NCBI GenBank assembly: GCA_052143275.1
Contig: JBKQTH010000350.1
Location: 1-41,300 of the forward strand
Origin: JAJPKE01 sp052143275
GTDB taxonomy: Bacteria > Chloroflexota > Ktedonobacteria > Ktedonobacterales > JADMIN01
Length of the DNA stretch: 41,300 nucleotides
Direction: 5' to 3'
Shown here: positions 1 through 8,048 of the stretch, piece by piece
Position numbering within the stretch: the stretch's first letter is position 1
Layout: every line of letters begins with the position of its first letter
The notes under the pieces: generated by a model
What the model saw: the letters and a program-made list of their open reading frames with translations, nothing else
Database searches by the model: none
What the model was told of the DNA's origin: nothing
Made by a program: the position numbers and the translations under genes

Positions 1-128
1 CGGCCTTCGCTGGAAGACGGAGCAAACGTGCCCAGCCCTTGAGCGAACTCCTGGCTCGTGCGGCAGACTCCGCCAGGTGGAGGTCAAAGAAACATCGCTG
101 CATCAATTTCTCTCATTCTCTTGCTCAT
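1..128 (-). other. edge-truncated ORF after selB with in-frame TGA (possible selenocysteine codon)
   Basis: Downstream of the selB stop a strong ribosome site (GGAGGAGG) precedes an ATG at 128. The frame runs 14 codons to a TGA at 86-84 and then stays open for 27 more codons to the window edge. About 10 nt after the TGA the sequence can fold as GCGG-AGTCTG-CCGC, extended by CCTG/CAGG, which resembles the position and loop of a bacterial SECIS hairpin. All three minus-strand frames are open in this short stretch, including one from an ATG at 103, so a plain gene start in another frame, or a 14-codon ORF, is equally possible. No family was recognised. Confidence 0.2.
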
Positions 129-155
129 AGAAGGTCTTCCTCCTCCTTCTTGCCC

Positions 156-2213
156 TCATTCGCCCTCGTCCTCATCTGCGCCCGTGTCGAGTTTCGCTGC
201 CGAGGTACCATCACCCGCTTGTACAGCCGGAGCGTTTGGGCCGAGCGTGCGGTCATCACCCTGGCGTCGGGTGATGCGGCGTTCGTCCAGGTGTTCCAGG
301 ATAGCGAGCATATATTTGCGTGTGGTGCCCAGCACGTCGCGAGCCTGGGCAACCGTGATCGTCTCGTGCTCGCGCAGATAGCCCACGACCAGGCCGATGG
401 CCCTCTGGTAGGCCGACGGTTCCAGCAGAATCGTCTCACTCACTCGTAGCAGCTTGCCCTGATCCACGAGAGCCATGGTTAGCTCAGTGCCTAGCACCTC
501 TTCCACCTCTGGACGGGTTGGTGGACTATACGGGTCGCGCCGGAACCGTTCCAGCATGGCTGCTGCCTCTTGCTCCTCTGCGCTTGTCATATGTGGCTGG
601 TGCGACGGTAGCTTCACGAACGCACCGTGCCCGCCTCCGCCGCTACCACTTCTACCGGTAGTGCTTCCTCCTCCCAATCCTTTTCCATCGGTACCTACCG
701 GCGATGCCTCTGCTAGTGTTCCGTTACCGACGAGCGCGGCCAGGATCTCGCCTCCGGCTCTGGCGGGCAAATCTAGTCGTGAGCGCCACTCCTCGCGTGG
801 CATGCCTACTCGTAGCGGATAGCGCTGGTGATAGTCAGCAACCACTCTCGCCGCGTCGGCGGAGAGACTCTCCCACTCGCTGCTGAGCAGGTTGAAGGTT
901 CCGGCCTGTACGACTGCCCTACGCGTGGCGAGCATTGTCACTGCCTCTTGAATCTCGCGCTCTGGTATTCCCGTTTGCCTAGAGATCTCCTGGGCGTCAC
1001 GTCCATGATAACGACCACCACCACCTCCTGCGCGCCGGCCCGGATCCGGACGCAATGTCGCCAGTATCACCTCTTCGGGATCGGGCAGCGCGAGCTGTTC
1101 CAGCCTCTCCAGGACGGCGGCGTCAAAGCGGCGATGACGGCGTGCCCAGGGCTCCACCACCACGCCTCCACCAATAGTCATACTGGGCGACGGTACTCGC
1201 ACGATGAAGCGGTCACCTCGCAGCAGTGCCAGTGGACGACGCAGGCGAAGCTGAGCCCAGCCGCTGCTGCCGGGCTGAAGCTCCGCTTTATCCAGCAGCA
1301 GTACTCGGATGGGCACCTCGGCGGCGCCGGCGTAGAGCTCAAGCTCGGCATTATGCGGTAGGGAACGTGGCGCGCCGGAGATCACGTCCAGCCTAACGTC
1401 GAGCGCTGCGGTTGGGCGGAGTGTACCGGGCAATGCCAGCACGTCACCACGGGCAATCTCGCTCTTGGCCACTCCCACCAGATTCGCCGCCAGCCTTCCT
1501 CCGGGCGAACCTTCCTCGACCGCCTGCTTATGTTCCTGTAAGCCACGGATGCGGGTGCGTTGCTCACCGGGAAAGACCTGAACTTCCTGCCCCACACGAA
1601 GTTTACCGTCCTGTAGAGTGCCGGTGACTACAGTGCCGAAGCCGGTGATCGTGAACACGCGATCTACTGGAAGACGTGGGCGGCCCATATCGATTCGGCC
1701 CGGCTGAGTGGCCAGAGCGCTGTCCAGGGCCGCCAGCAGCTGAGGCAGCCCGCTGCCGGTTACTGCCGAGCAGGGAATGATGGGAGCGCTGGAGAGCGAG
1801 GTCGGCTTGAGCAGCTCTGCCACTTCTTCTCGCACGAGCTCGAGCCAATCGGGATCGTCCACTAGATCACACTTGGTGAGCGCCACTACGCCGGTCTGTA
1901 CCTGTAGAAGATCGAGGATTGCCAGGTGCTCCCTAGTCTGGGGCATGACTCCCTCATCCGCCGCCACTACCAGAAGCGCAACGTCGATGCCGCCGACTCC
2001 GGCCAGCATATTCTTGATGAAGCTTTCGTGGCCCGGCACATCGACGACGCTGGCCTCACGACCGCTTGGGAGCGTGAGCCAGGCAAAGCCCAAGTCGATG
2101 GTCATTCCCCGCGCTTTCTCCTCGGCCAGCCGGTCGGGATCCATGCCGGTGAGTGCCGTGACCAGCGCGGATTTGCCGTGGTCGACATGGCCGGCGGTAC
2201 CTATGCAACTCAT
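156..2213 (-). CDS. selB: selenocysteine-specific translation elongation factor SelB
   Basis: SelB is the GTPase that brings Sec-tRNA to UGA codons followed by a SECIS hairpin. With the ATG at 2213 the protein has 685 residues. The G-domain motifs are clear: GHVDHGKS at 8-15, DVPGHE at 58-63 and TKCD at 113-116. Beta-barrel domains follow (a VFTITGFGTVVTGTL stretch is visible), and the C-terminal half has the winged-helix character that binds SECIS RNA. It is somewhat longer than typical SelB, with a glycine-rich insert and an acidic tail. The start was chosen because family members begin just before the GTA-GHVDHGK motif; an ATG at 2255 is an alternative. A start at 2333 lies upstream of the likely -10 box. 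No selA, selD or tRNA-Sec was seen in the window. Confidence 0.93.
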   Translation of the reverse strand: MSCIGTAGHVDHGKSALVTALTGMDPDRLAEEKARGMTIDLGFAWLTLPSGREASVVDVPGHESFIKNMLAGVGGIDVALLVVAADEGVMPQTREHLAILDLLQVQTGVVALTKCDLVDDPDWLELVREEVAELLKPTSLSSAPIIPCSAVTGSGLPQLLAALDSALATQPGRIDMGRPRLPVDRVFTITGFGTVVTGTLQDGKLRVGQEVQVFPGEQRTRIRGLQEHKQAVEEGSPGGRLAANLVGVAKSEIARGDVLALPGTLRPTAALDVRLDVISGAPRSLPHNAELELYAGAAEVPIRVLLLDKAELQPGSSGWAQLRLRRPLALLRGDRFIVRVPSPSMTIGGGVVVEPWARRHRRFDAAVLERLEQLALPDPEEVILATLRPDPGRRAGGGGGRYHGRDAQEISRQTGIPEREIQEAVTMLATRRAVVQAGTFNLLSSEWESLSADAARVVADYHQRYPLRVGMPREEWRSRLDLPARAGGEILAALVGNGTLAEASPVGTDGKGLGGGSTTGRSGSGGGGHGAFVKLPSHQPHMTSAEEQEAAAMLERFRRDPYSPPTRPEVEEVLGTELTMALVDQGKLLRVSETILLEPSAYQRAIGLVVGYLREHETITVAQARDVLGTTRKYMLAILEHLDERRITRRQGDDRTLGPNAPAVQAGDGTSAAKLDTGADEDEGE

Positions 2214-2316
2214 AGTAAAGCCAATCTTTGCGGTGTTGGTCTGGCGAATCCTCATGGGTAGATTGCCAGCTGGGGGAGCAGAGTGATGGCTAGTGCCGTC
2301 TCGGCTGCTACGCTCC

Positions 2317-2322
2317 AGTATA
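2317..2322 (-). promoter_or_regulatory. probable -10 box for selB
   Basis: TATACT on the minus strand, about 100 bases before the chosen selB start and just past the terminator of the upstream TPR gene. No convincing -35 box is visible. The same -10 hexamer is seen before several other genes here. Confidence 0.35.
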
Positions 2323-2331
2323 CTCGCAAGC

Positions 2332-2364
2332 AAAAACCGTGCTCTCTCCCGTAGGCAAGAGCAC
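2332..2364 (-). terminator. rho-independent terminator after the TPR gene
   Basis: On the minus strand GTGCTCT pairs with AGAGCAC around a 12-nt loop and is followed by GG and five T (2336-2332). It lies 14 bases beyond the TPR stop codon, so selB is probably transcribed separately from the TPR gene. Confidence 0.65.
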
Positions 2365-2377
2365 GTAGGTTCTTACG

Positions 2378-5254
2378 TTAGTGCATCTGGGTGCGTACCG
2401 CCTGCAGCTCCTGAAGGCGGGCTCGTGCCATTGGGCTGGTTGGGTCCACCTTGGCCAGGTTGCGGTAGACGCGTGTTGCCTGTTCGTACTCACCTACCGA
2501 GTAGTAGGTCTGGCCGAGAAGATCATAGGCTTCGTAGTTGTGAGGATCCATGCCGATGAGCTGCTGTAATGCCGCTACCGCTTCCTTGGTCTGGCGGCTG
2601 GCGAAGTAGTAGCGGGCAATCACTGTTTGCTGCTCGGCTGCTTCCGGGCCTCTGCCGGTTTCCAGGCAGTACTGTACAAACTGCTGGCGCAGCGACATAT
2701 CGTCGGTCGAGAACTGGATCGCTTGCCGAAGCAGGTTCAGGGCCTCGTTGTGTTCTCCGCTACTCCAGTCGATGTCGGCCATGCGCTGGTAGACCAGCGC
2801 CGCGTCCTTCACCTGGCCTCGTCGAGTATGGATGTCGGCCAGCTGGCGGAGTTCGGTGAGGCCCTCGTCCAGTAGACCACGTGAGATGTGGATATCGGCC
2901 AGTTCACTATGCACGGCCGGGTCATCTGGAGCAACACGTGACATCTCCTTCAGGACGCCGACGGCATTCTCCTGCTGCTTGGTGTTGCGGTAGTGCCGTA
3001 CGAGCTGCGCGTATTCCTGAAGCGCTGACTGCGGATCAAGCTGCCGCGCCGATATTTCGGCTAGAGCTCGATACACCTCGTCGCTATAGGCGCGTTGCTG
3101 GCCGCCCTGGAGAGTTGTCGGCAGTTGTCCGATCTGCCCGGACAGCTGGTAGGCCCGTGCCAGTAGCGTCGAGACTTCCAGTTCCGGAGCGAGGTGATCT
3201 TCTCCATCACCGCGCGGGCGAGCTGCCCAGAGCGCTGGGTCCGGTGGGGAGCGGCGCACCATTGCCGAGGCCTCTTCTAACTCCCGAACCGCTTTGGCCG
3301 CACTGCCACTGTCGCTGCTAAGGAGAAGCGCCTGTCCGGCTCCATAGCGGCCAAGCAGCTCAAAGCCTGGCGCCAGAGCGATTTGTTGAAAGCTACTGAG
3401 CGCCTCTGCCTGTCTTCCAGCGAATAGCTGAATCTCTCCCAGTGCATAGCGCAGGTCCGGGTTACCAGGAATGGTATCGATTGCCAGAAGATACTCTTTC
3501 GCTACCTCTTCGTAGCTGCGCATGCCCTCCGCGCGCATAGCTCGCAGTAGTTGACCCAGCACCTCCATAGCCGCCTGCCTGTTGGTGCCGGTGATACCGG
3601 TGATACCGCTGGTGGCGCCGATGGGAAGGCCGGGAATGCTCATAGCGGGCGCAAAGCTCACACCCTGTGCCAGCACAATCTGCCAGCGAGACAGGGCAAT
3701 GATATTGCCGGGCTCGACCTGCAGTACTCGTTGAAACTCAGCGGCCGCGCGTGCAGCTTGTCCGGCCCTCATGAGGGCGGTGGCATAACTCAGGCGCAGT
3801 GCCGTGCTGCTGGGGCTGGACATGAGCGCCTGCTCGTACTCCTGAATGGCGCGGTCGGCGTAGCCGAGACGCAGGTAGGAGTCTGCGGCCAGCATGCGCT
3901 CGTTTTGTACTTCGTCCATGCGTCCCTGGCTCTTGAGTAGCTCAATCAGCTTGACGCGGTGGGTCAGGTTATTGGGCTCAAGCTGCAGGATACGTTGGTA
4001 GGTTGAGATGGCGTCGTCAATGCGATTGTGGGCGAGGTAGATATCGATCAGAACTGCGTATTTGGCTATTGCCTGCTCGATCTTGCCCTGACGCACGTAG
4101 ATCTCACCGAGCATCAAATGGACATCTAAATACTGTGGCGCCATCTCCATGACCCGGAGACATTCCTCAATTGCCGCCGTGAGCAACCCATGGGCAACGT
4201 AGTTCTCGATGTCGCGTACTGCATCTTCCACCTGAGAGCGTTGCGGTTCCGAAAGGCCGTTCATGCCCAGGCGTCCGCCGCCCATACCGCCGTTCAGTCC
4301 CTGGATGAGTTGCGAGATCTGGTTGCCGGTTCCAGGTGGAGAGGCAGGCGCGGCGTAATAGGCGGCGGCGCCTGCCATCGCTCCCAGTGGTGGTGGAGGG
4401 CCGTAGTTTCCTGCGTTCGGTGGTATCGAGCTGGAGAGGCCGTTCCGTTGCGGCAGCTGATCCAGCGGAGTGGAGGAATCGAACTTCCCCATGCCGTCCA
4501 TGCTGCCGCCATCGGGCAAGATATCCCCTGCCTGGAGTGGCACCGCCCCGCGCCGGTTACGTGCCGCACGCGGAGCAGCGCCACTTCCGGCCGGATTTGG
4601 GCGGGGCCTCTTTGGAGGATTGGTACCCAGGGTTTCGCGCATGAGTCGCTCGATCTCGGCCACCTGATCCTGCCAGCCCTGGCTGCGCAGATAGCCGAGC
4701 AGCGCGGTATAAACTGTTTCCGCGCCTTCGATGTCATCCATCTCGCGATGGGCCTCAGCGGCTTCCTGGCAGAGCTGTAAGAGTTGATCGGATTCCTCAC
4801 GGGTCAAAGCATCCAGGTTGACCCGATCTACCGCCTCATCGAAGTAGCGAGCGGCCTCCTCGATGTTGCCCTGGGCACGGGCGCACTGGCCAAGCGCATA
4901 GTAGCAAGAGAGTGCGTAGTCGGGATCCTCGAGTAGTAGTTCAAACTCGGAGGCGGCTTCGTCCCAGCGGTCGGATTCCTGGTAGAGCCAGCCAAGGAAA
5001 TAGTGCACATCTGCGCGATCCACACCGCCTTCGATCAGCTCTTCGCAGAGTTGCACAGCTTCTTCGATCCGGTCCTCTTGCTGGAGTTGCTGTGCCTCGC
5101 GCAGAGCCGAGGCCACCTGCGAGTTGCTTAGGCGCGCACGACCACGCTGGTCATTACGGCGAATTCCGCTGTCTTGTGGACCGCCGCGCCCAGAGCGCGA
5201 ACTACCCATCTCGCGGCTGTCGCCCCAGTCTCCGCCAGAACCCATCCTGCTCAT
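2378..5254 (-). CDS. large tetratricopeptide-repeat (TPR) protein
   Basis: A 958-residue protein built from TPR helical hairpins. Residues 1-45 are polar and low-complexity; a first TPR block covers about 47-200 (motifs such as YFLGWLYQESDRWDEAASEF); a Gly/Pro/Ala-rich linker of about 110 residues follows; and a long second array fills about 340 to the end, with repeats such as YDLLGQTYYSVGEYEQATRVY. There is no signal peptide or membrane segment, so it should be a cytoplasmic scaffold. The partner is unknown. GAGGGC precedes the ATG. It is a separate unit from selB, given the terminator between them. Confidence 0.85.
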   Translation of the reverse strand: MSRMGSGGDWGDSREMGSSRSGRGGPQDSGIRRNDQRGRARLSNSQVASALREAQQLQQEDRIEEAVQLCEELIEGGVDRADVHYFLGWLYQESDRWDEAASEFELLLEDPDYALSCYYALGQCARAQGNIEEAARYFDEAVDRVNLDALTREESDQLLQLCQEAAEAHREMDDIEGAETVYTALLGYLRSQGWQDQVAEIERLMRETLGTNPPKRPRPNPAGSGAAPRAARNRRGAVPLQAGDILPDGGSMDGMGKFDSSTPLDQLPQRNGLSSSIPPNAGNYGPPPPLGAMAGAAAYYAAPASPPGTGNQISQLIQGLNGGMGGGRLGMNGLSEPQRSQVEDAVRDIENYVAHGLLTAAIEECLRVMEMAPQYLDVHLMLGEIYVRQGKIEQAIAKYAVLIDIYLAHNRIDDAISTYQRILQLEPNNLTHRVKLIELLKSQGRMDEVQNERMLAADSYLRLGYADRAIQEYEQALMSSPSSTALRLSYATALMRAGQAARAAAEFQRVLQVEPGNIIALSRWQIVLAQGVSFAPAMSIPGLPIGATSGITGITGTNRQAAMEVLGQLLRAMRAEGMRSYEEVAKEYLLAIDTIPGNPDLRYALGEIQLFAGRQAEALSSFQQIALAPGFELLGRYGAGQALLLSSDSGSAAKAVRELEEASAMVRRSPPDPALWAARPRGDGEDHLAPELEVSTLLARAYQLSGQIGQLPTTLQGGQQRAYSDEVYRALAEISARQLDPQSALQEYAQLVRHYRNTKQQENAVGVLKEMSRVAPDDPAVHSELADIHISRGLLDEGLTELRQLADIHTRRGQVKDAALVYQRMADIDWSSGEHNEALNLLRQAIQFSTDDMSLRQQFVQYCLETGRGPEAAEQQTVIARYYFASRQTKEAVAALQQLIGMDPHNYEAYDLLGQTYYSVGEYEQATRVYRNLAKVDPTSPMARARLQELQAVRTQMH

Positions 5255-5516
5255 GCCTTGCCCTCACACTGACCAGATATAGGAGAACGCACACCCTATG
5301 TTACCCGCTCGGGATCGGTATTTACGACTGGCACCCCCAAAGCGCCAGGGGCATACGCGTATATCCTCCTTGAGAATACGCCATCTTGCCAATTTGGGGA
5401 ACCAAACCAGGATTTTTGGGCGATGGGCCAACAGATTTTTTGGGTAAATGTGAACTTTCCGCCAAGTCAGTTACCTCCTGTAGGCGGTCGCCTCGCAGTT
5501 TGCCGGTTAACAGGCG
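5255..5516 (-). other. intergenic leader of the TPR gene with a short uORF
   Basis: No substantial gene. On the minus strand a perfect AAGGAGG (5371-5365) stands 10 nt before an ATG at 5354 that opens a 10-codon ORF ending in TAA at 5322. The same frame extends upstream to a possible TTG start also preceded by AGGAGG. CTGGC/GCCAG and CCCC/GGGG complementarity inside the uORF allows a hairpin. It may be a translated leader of the TPR gene, whose ATG is 67 bases beyond the uORF stop. Confidence 0.25.
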
Positions 5517-6014
5517 TCAGCGATAGTTCTCGAATTGCAATGGAACCGGGTAATCTTTCTCTCGCAATACTGCAATAATGCTGTGCAATTCATCACGACT
5601 CTTACTGGTTACCCGCACCGCGTCACCCTGTATCTGCGACTTCGCTTTGGGAAACTGGTCACGGATGAGCTTGGAGATTTCTCGGGCCAGCTCCGGCGAT
5701 ATCCCTTTCTGCAGCTCGATAAGTTGCCGCACCTTACCTCCGCTTGCCTGCTCTATCTCCTGGGGTTTGAGGATCTTGAGTGAAAGGTTACGCCGGACCA
5801 TCTTGGACTCCAGGACGTCTGTGACGCTTTTGAGGGTGAATTCGCTTGCGCTTACAATCGTGATGGTGCCTTTCTTGGGATCGTACGTAATTTCTGTCTT
5901 GGTGTCTTTAAGATCATAGCGAGTAGAGACCTCGCGCCGTGTCTGATCCAGCGCGTTGGTCAACTCCTGCTCATCGTACTGTGAAACCACGTCAAATGAG
6001 TTTTCGGCAGCCAT
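5517..6014 (-). CDS. yajQ: YajQ-family nucleotide-binding protein (UPF0234)
   Basis: A 165-residue protein of normal length for the YajQ family, whose members have been reported to bind cyclic di-GMP or nucleotides/RNA through two small alpha-beta domains. Typical family sequence is present throughout: the N-terminal SFDVVSQYDEQELTNALDQ, RYDLKDTKTEI in the first domain, and the C-terminal VTSKSRDELHSIIAVLREKD with a terminal LQFENYR. The ATG is preceded by GGGGGA at about 10 nt. It stands alone on the minus strand, with an apparently non-coding repeat-bearing gap upstream. The family assignment is firm; the ligand in this organism is not known. Confidence 0.93.
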   Translation of the reverse strand: MAAENSFDVVSQYDEQELTNALDQTRREVSTRYDLKDTKTEITYDPKKGTITIVSASEFTLKSVTDVLESKMVRRNLSLKILKPQEIEQASGGKVRQLIELQKGISPELAREISKLIRDQFPKAKSQIQGDAVRVTSKSRDELHSIIAVLREKDYPVPLQFENYR

Positions 6015-6079
6015 AGATTTAGGGTCCCCCGTCTAGTTACGTTCGCGCAGATCTCACCAGGTCCGAGCATCTATTCCAA

Positions 6080-6115
6080 ATGTTCAGCATGTTCAGCATG
6101 TTCAGCATGTTCAGC
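6080..6115. repeat. tandem repeat, 4 perfect copies of a 9-mer (ATGTTCAGC)
   Basis: Four uninterrupted copies of ATGTTCAGC lie in the gap between thpR and the yajQ-family gene, about 65 bases upstream of the latter's start. The surrounding 6015-6215 holds nothing else I can identify. Confidence 0.9.
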
Positions 6116-6215
6116 AACCGATCCAGGCCTGTACCACACCTGGTCCATACCACGCCTATGTTGCGCGCACTATTGCCGTCTCTCGGCGTCAAGGCATTGT
6201 ACCGCATTGATAGGA

Positions 6216-6809
6216 TCAGGCGGTGGCACCGCCGAGCAGCGGGCAGGCCACTAAGCGTGTATAGCGGGCTGATGGCTGTGCAAGCTGGCTCTTCATTACC
6301 GCAATGTGCTCCACCCACATGGTAGTCGCATTGGGCTGCGACTCGCGGGGCTTGGCCAGCACCTTTCGGAGTTGCTGGCTGTCCGCATCAGATAGCCGCT
6401 GTTTTAAGCGGGCAAGCGTGAGATGGGGCGAGAATGGATGATCATCGGCGGGAAGTTTACGCTGAGCCAGCTCGCGGAGCAGGTCGACTTGTAGGCGATG
6501 CAGGACCGGCAGGTCTCCGTTGACTGCGGCCCAGACCACCCGTGGCATCTGTGGGGATCCAAAGGTTCCGAGGCCATCCAGATATAGGCAGAAAGGCCGG
6601 CATCGAGTTGCGGCTGCGAGCGCCGCCTCGGTGGCATTGGCAAGCTGGGTCTCGTCGAGATCACCCAAAAAAGTTAGCGTGAGATGTATATTGGCTGGGT
6701 CCACCCATCTCAAGGCAGGACACCTCTGACGCAGGTCGTGCACACGTTTTGCCAGTTCCACGTCGAGTGGAGGACCGAGTTCCACCGCCACAAAGGTTCG
6801 AGTGCTCAT
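6216..6809 (-). CDS. thpR: RNA 2',3'-cyclic phosphodiesterase (2H family, LigT/ThpR)
   Basis: A 197-residue member of the 2H phosphoesterase family, which opens 2',3'-cyclic phosphates on RNA ends. Both catalytic HxTx motifs are present: HLTLTFLGD near residue 41 and HLTLAR near residue 129. The start with MSTRTFVAVEL fits the family and is preceded by GAGGAG at a good distance. An in-frame extension to 6857 would add a hydrophobic MIILIILII stretch encoded by a 9-bp repeat; I consider it non-coding. The gene follows a membrane-protein gene on the same strand. Confidence 0.9.
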   Translation of the reverse strand: MSTRTFVAVELGPPLDVELAKRVHDLRQRCPALRWVDPANIHLTLTFLGDLDETQLANATEAALAAATRCRPFCLYLDGLGTFGSPQMPRVVWAAVNGDLPVLHRLQVDLLRELAQRKLPADDHPFSPHLTLARLKQRLSDADSQQLRKVLAKPRESQPNATTMWVEHIAVMKSQLAQPSARYTRLVACPLLGGATA

Positions 6810-6831
6810 CTGTCTCCTCAGGCTTCTCCAT

Positions 6832-6858
6832 ATGATCAAGATGATCAAGATGATCAAG
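6832..6858. repeat. tandem repeat, 3 perfect copies of a 9-mer (ATGATCAAG)
   Basis: Three copies of ATGATCAAG fill the gap between the membrane-protein stop (6854-6856, inside the third copy) and the ribosome site of thpR. It is unrelated in sequence to the 9-mer at 6080 but has the same period, and the two bracket thpR. Confidence 0.85.
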
Positions 6859-7300
6859 GCGATGCTGGAGTCTTCCGGTTACCAGAGAGCAACTGGTAAA
6901 TGGTGGCCATCACCGCCGCCACGACTGCCAGGAATGCAGTAGGCAGAAACAGATAAGTCGTCCACTGGCTGGTGATAGATACCGTGCCGACGAGCAGAAG
7001 CGTTGCGCCCCATAAAGCGGCCAGGTCTATCGGCAGGCGCTGCGTGACATGCAGTAGGGAGGCAATAGCCACGATGATAGCCAATATACCCACGGTTGCC
7101 AGGATGCTGGCGGCCCGGAGTGTTCCTAGTTCCTGGAGCAGCCATACATTCTGCTGGTACTGCCCAATGTACTGCCCATTTCTGGAGATCGTGACGGTCT
7201 CGCTACGCGCCGGCAGCAGAAATGCCGCGATAATGCCCAACAGACCTACTGCCGTAACCCCCACTCCACTGACCATTTCAGCTAGCTTAAAATAACTCAT
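6854..7300 (-). CDS. small four-helix membrane protein, unknown function
   Basis: A 148-residue hydrophobic protein with about four membrane segments (roughly residues 10-32, 62-84, 92-110 and 116-138) and a polar loop near 33-58 that contains SRNGQYIGQYQQN. I recognise no family. AAGGAGAGG stands 7-8 nt before the ATG, which supports translation. It is the first gene of a minus-strand pair with thpR and is divergent from the doxX-like gene. Confidence 0.6.
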   Translation of the reverse strand: MSYFKLAEMVSGVGVTAVGLLGIIAAFLLPARSETVTISRNGQYIGQYQQNVWLLQELGTLRAASILATVGILAIIVAIASLLHVTQRLPIDLAALWGATLLLVGTVSITSQWTTYLFLPTAFLAVVAAVMATIYQLLSGNRKTPASP

Positions 7301-7378
7301 ATGCGTCGCCTCTCCTTAGTGTGAGCATATGAGATCAATGGGATGTCTGGCAAGCGCAGCGATCTCGGCTGCGGCTAC

Positions 7379-7408
7379 TTGAGAAATTTTGCTTGCTAAA
7401 GTTAGAAT
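7379..7408 (+). promoter_or_regulatory. sigma-70-type promoter for the doxX-like gene
   Basis: TTGAGA (7379-7384), 18 bp, TAGAAT (7403-7408): one mismatch to each consensus hexamer. It sits in the divergent gap 7301-7466 and would give a leader of about 50 nt. Confidence 0.55.
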
Positions 7409-7466
7409 ACGGCAGTTACCCCACTGCACGCGGAAGGTTCTCGCAAGAGAGGAGCGCACATTACTC

Positions 7467-8006
7467 ATGAATATCTCCATTGCTTCGCTGAGCTTGGGTT
7501 TGCTCACCCTGCGGATCGTGGCCGGACTGACGGTAGGTGCGCATGGAGCTCAGAAATTGCTAGGCTGGTTCGGAGGCAACAGCTTTGCCGGAACGCTGAA
7601 GATGCAGGAGCGGATAGGATTCCAGCCCGCGTGGCTCTGGAGTTGTCTCGTGATACTGGGAGAACTCGGCGGCGGCCTTTCTCTGACGCTGGGATTCTTG
7701 ACGCCACTAGGAGCTGCGGGGGTTCTTGGCGTTATGTTGATGGCGATCCTGAAGAGTCACTGGCAAAATGGATTTTGGAACAGCAAGCGTGGCTGGGAGT
7801 TTCCGGTGCAATTGCTGTCCGCCGGCGCCGCGATTGGGTTCTGTGGTCCAGGACACTACTCGCTCGACTACATTCTGGGTATCTCGCTTCCCTATCCCCA
7901 GCTCTTCCTTTTGCTGGCTCTTGCCGCCCTCGTTGTAGATGCAATTGGACTTCAGATCACCCGTCAGAGCCTCAAGGTGCCCGCCTCCGTGCCTCCAACC
8001 TCCTAA
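7467..8006 (+). CDS. DoxX-family membrane protein
   Basis: A 179-residue integral membrane protein with four helices typical of DoxX/DoxD-like proteins. The N-terminal segment ending in GAHGAQKLLGWFGG and the following FAGTLKMQERIGF match the family pattern (helix, HGxxK, G-F-G loop). Members have been linked to quinone-dependent oxidoreduction or to detoxification, but most are uncharacterised. The ATG at 7467 was chosen because family members begin directly with the first helix; GAGGAG lies 12 nt upstream. An ATG at 7389 would lie upstream of the predicted transcript start. Confidence 0.8.
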   Translation: MNISIASLSLGLLTLRIVAGLTVGAHGAQKLLGWFGGNSFAGTLKMQERIGFQPAWLWSCLVILGELGGGLSLTLGFLTPLGAAGVLGVMLMAILKSHWQNGFWNSKRGWEFPVQLLSAGAAIGFCGPGHYSLDYILGISLPYPQLFLLLALAALVVDAIGLQITRQSLKVPASVPPTS

Positions 8007-8048
8007 AATCCCTCACGCTTTCTCTCTTGCCGTTGTCCGATAAAGGCT

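Noticed and set aside
6080..6858. CRISPR array
   Set aside because: The 9-bp repeats have no spacers and no cas genes are nearby.
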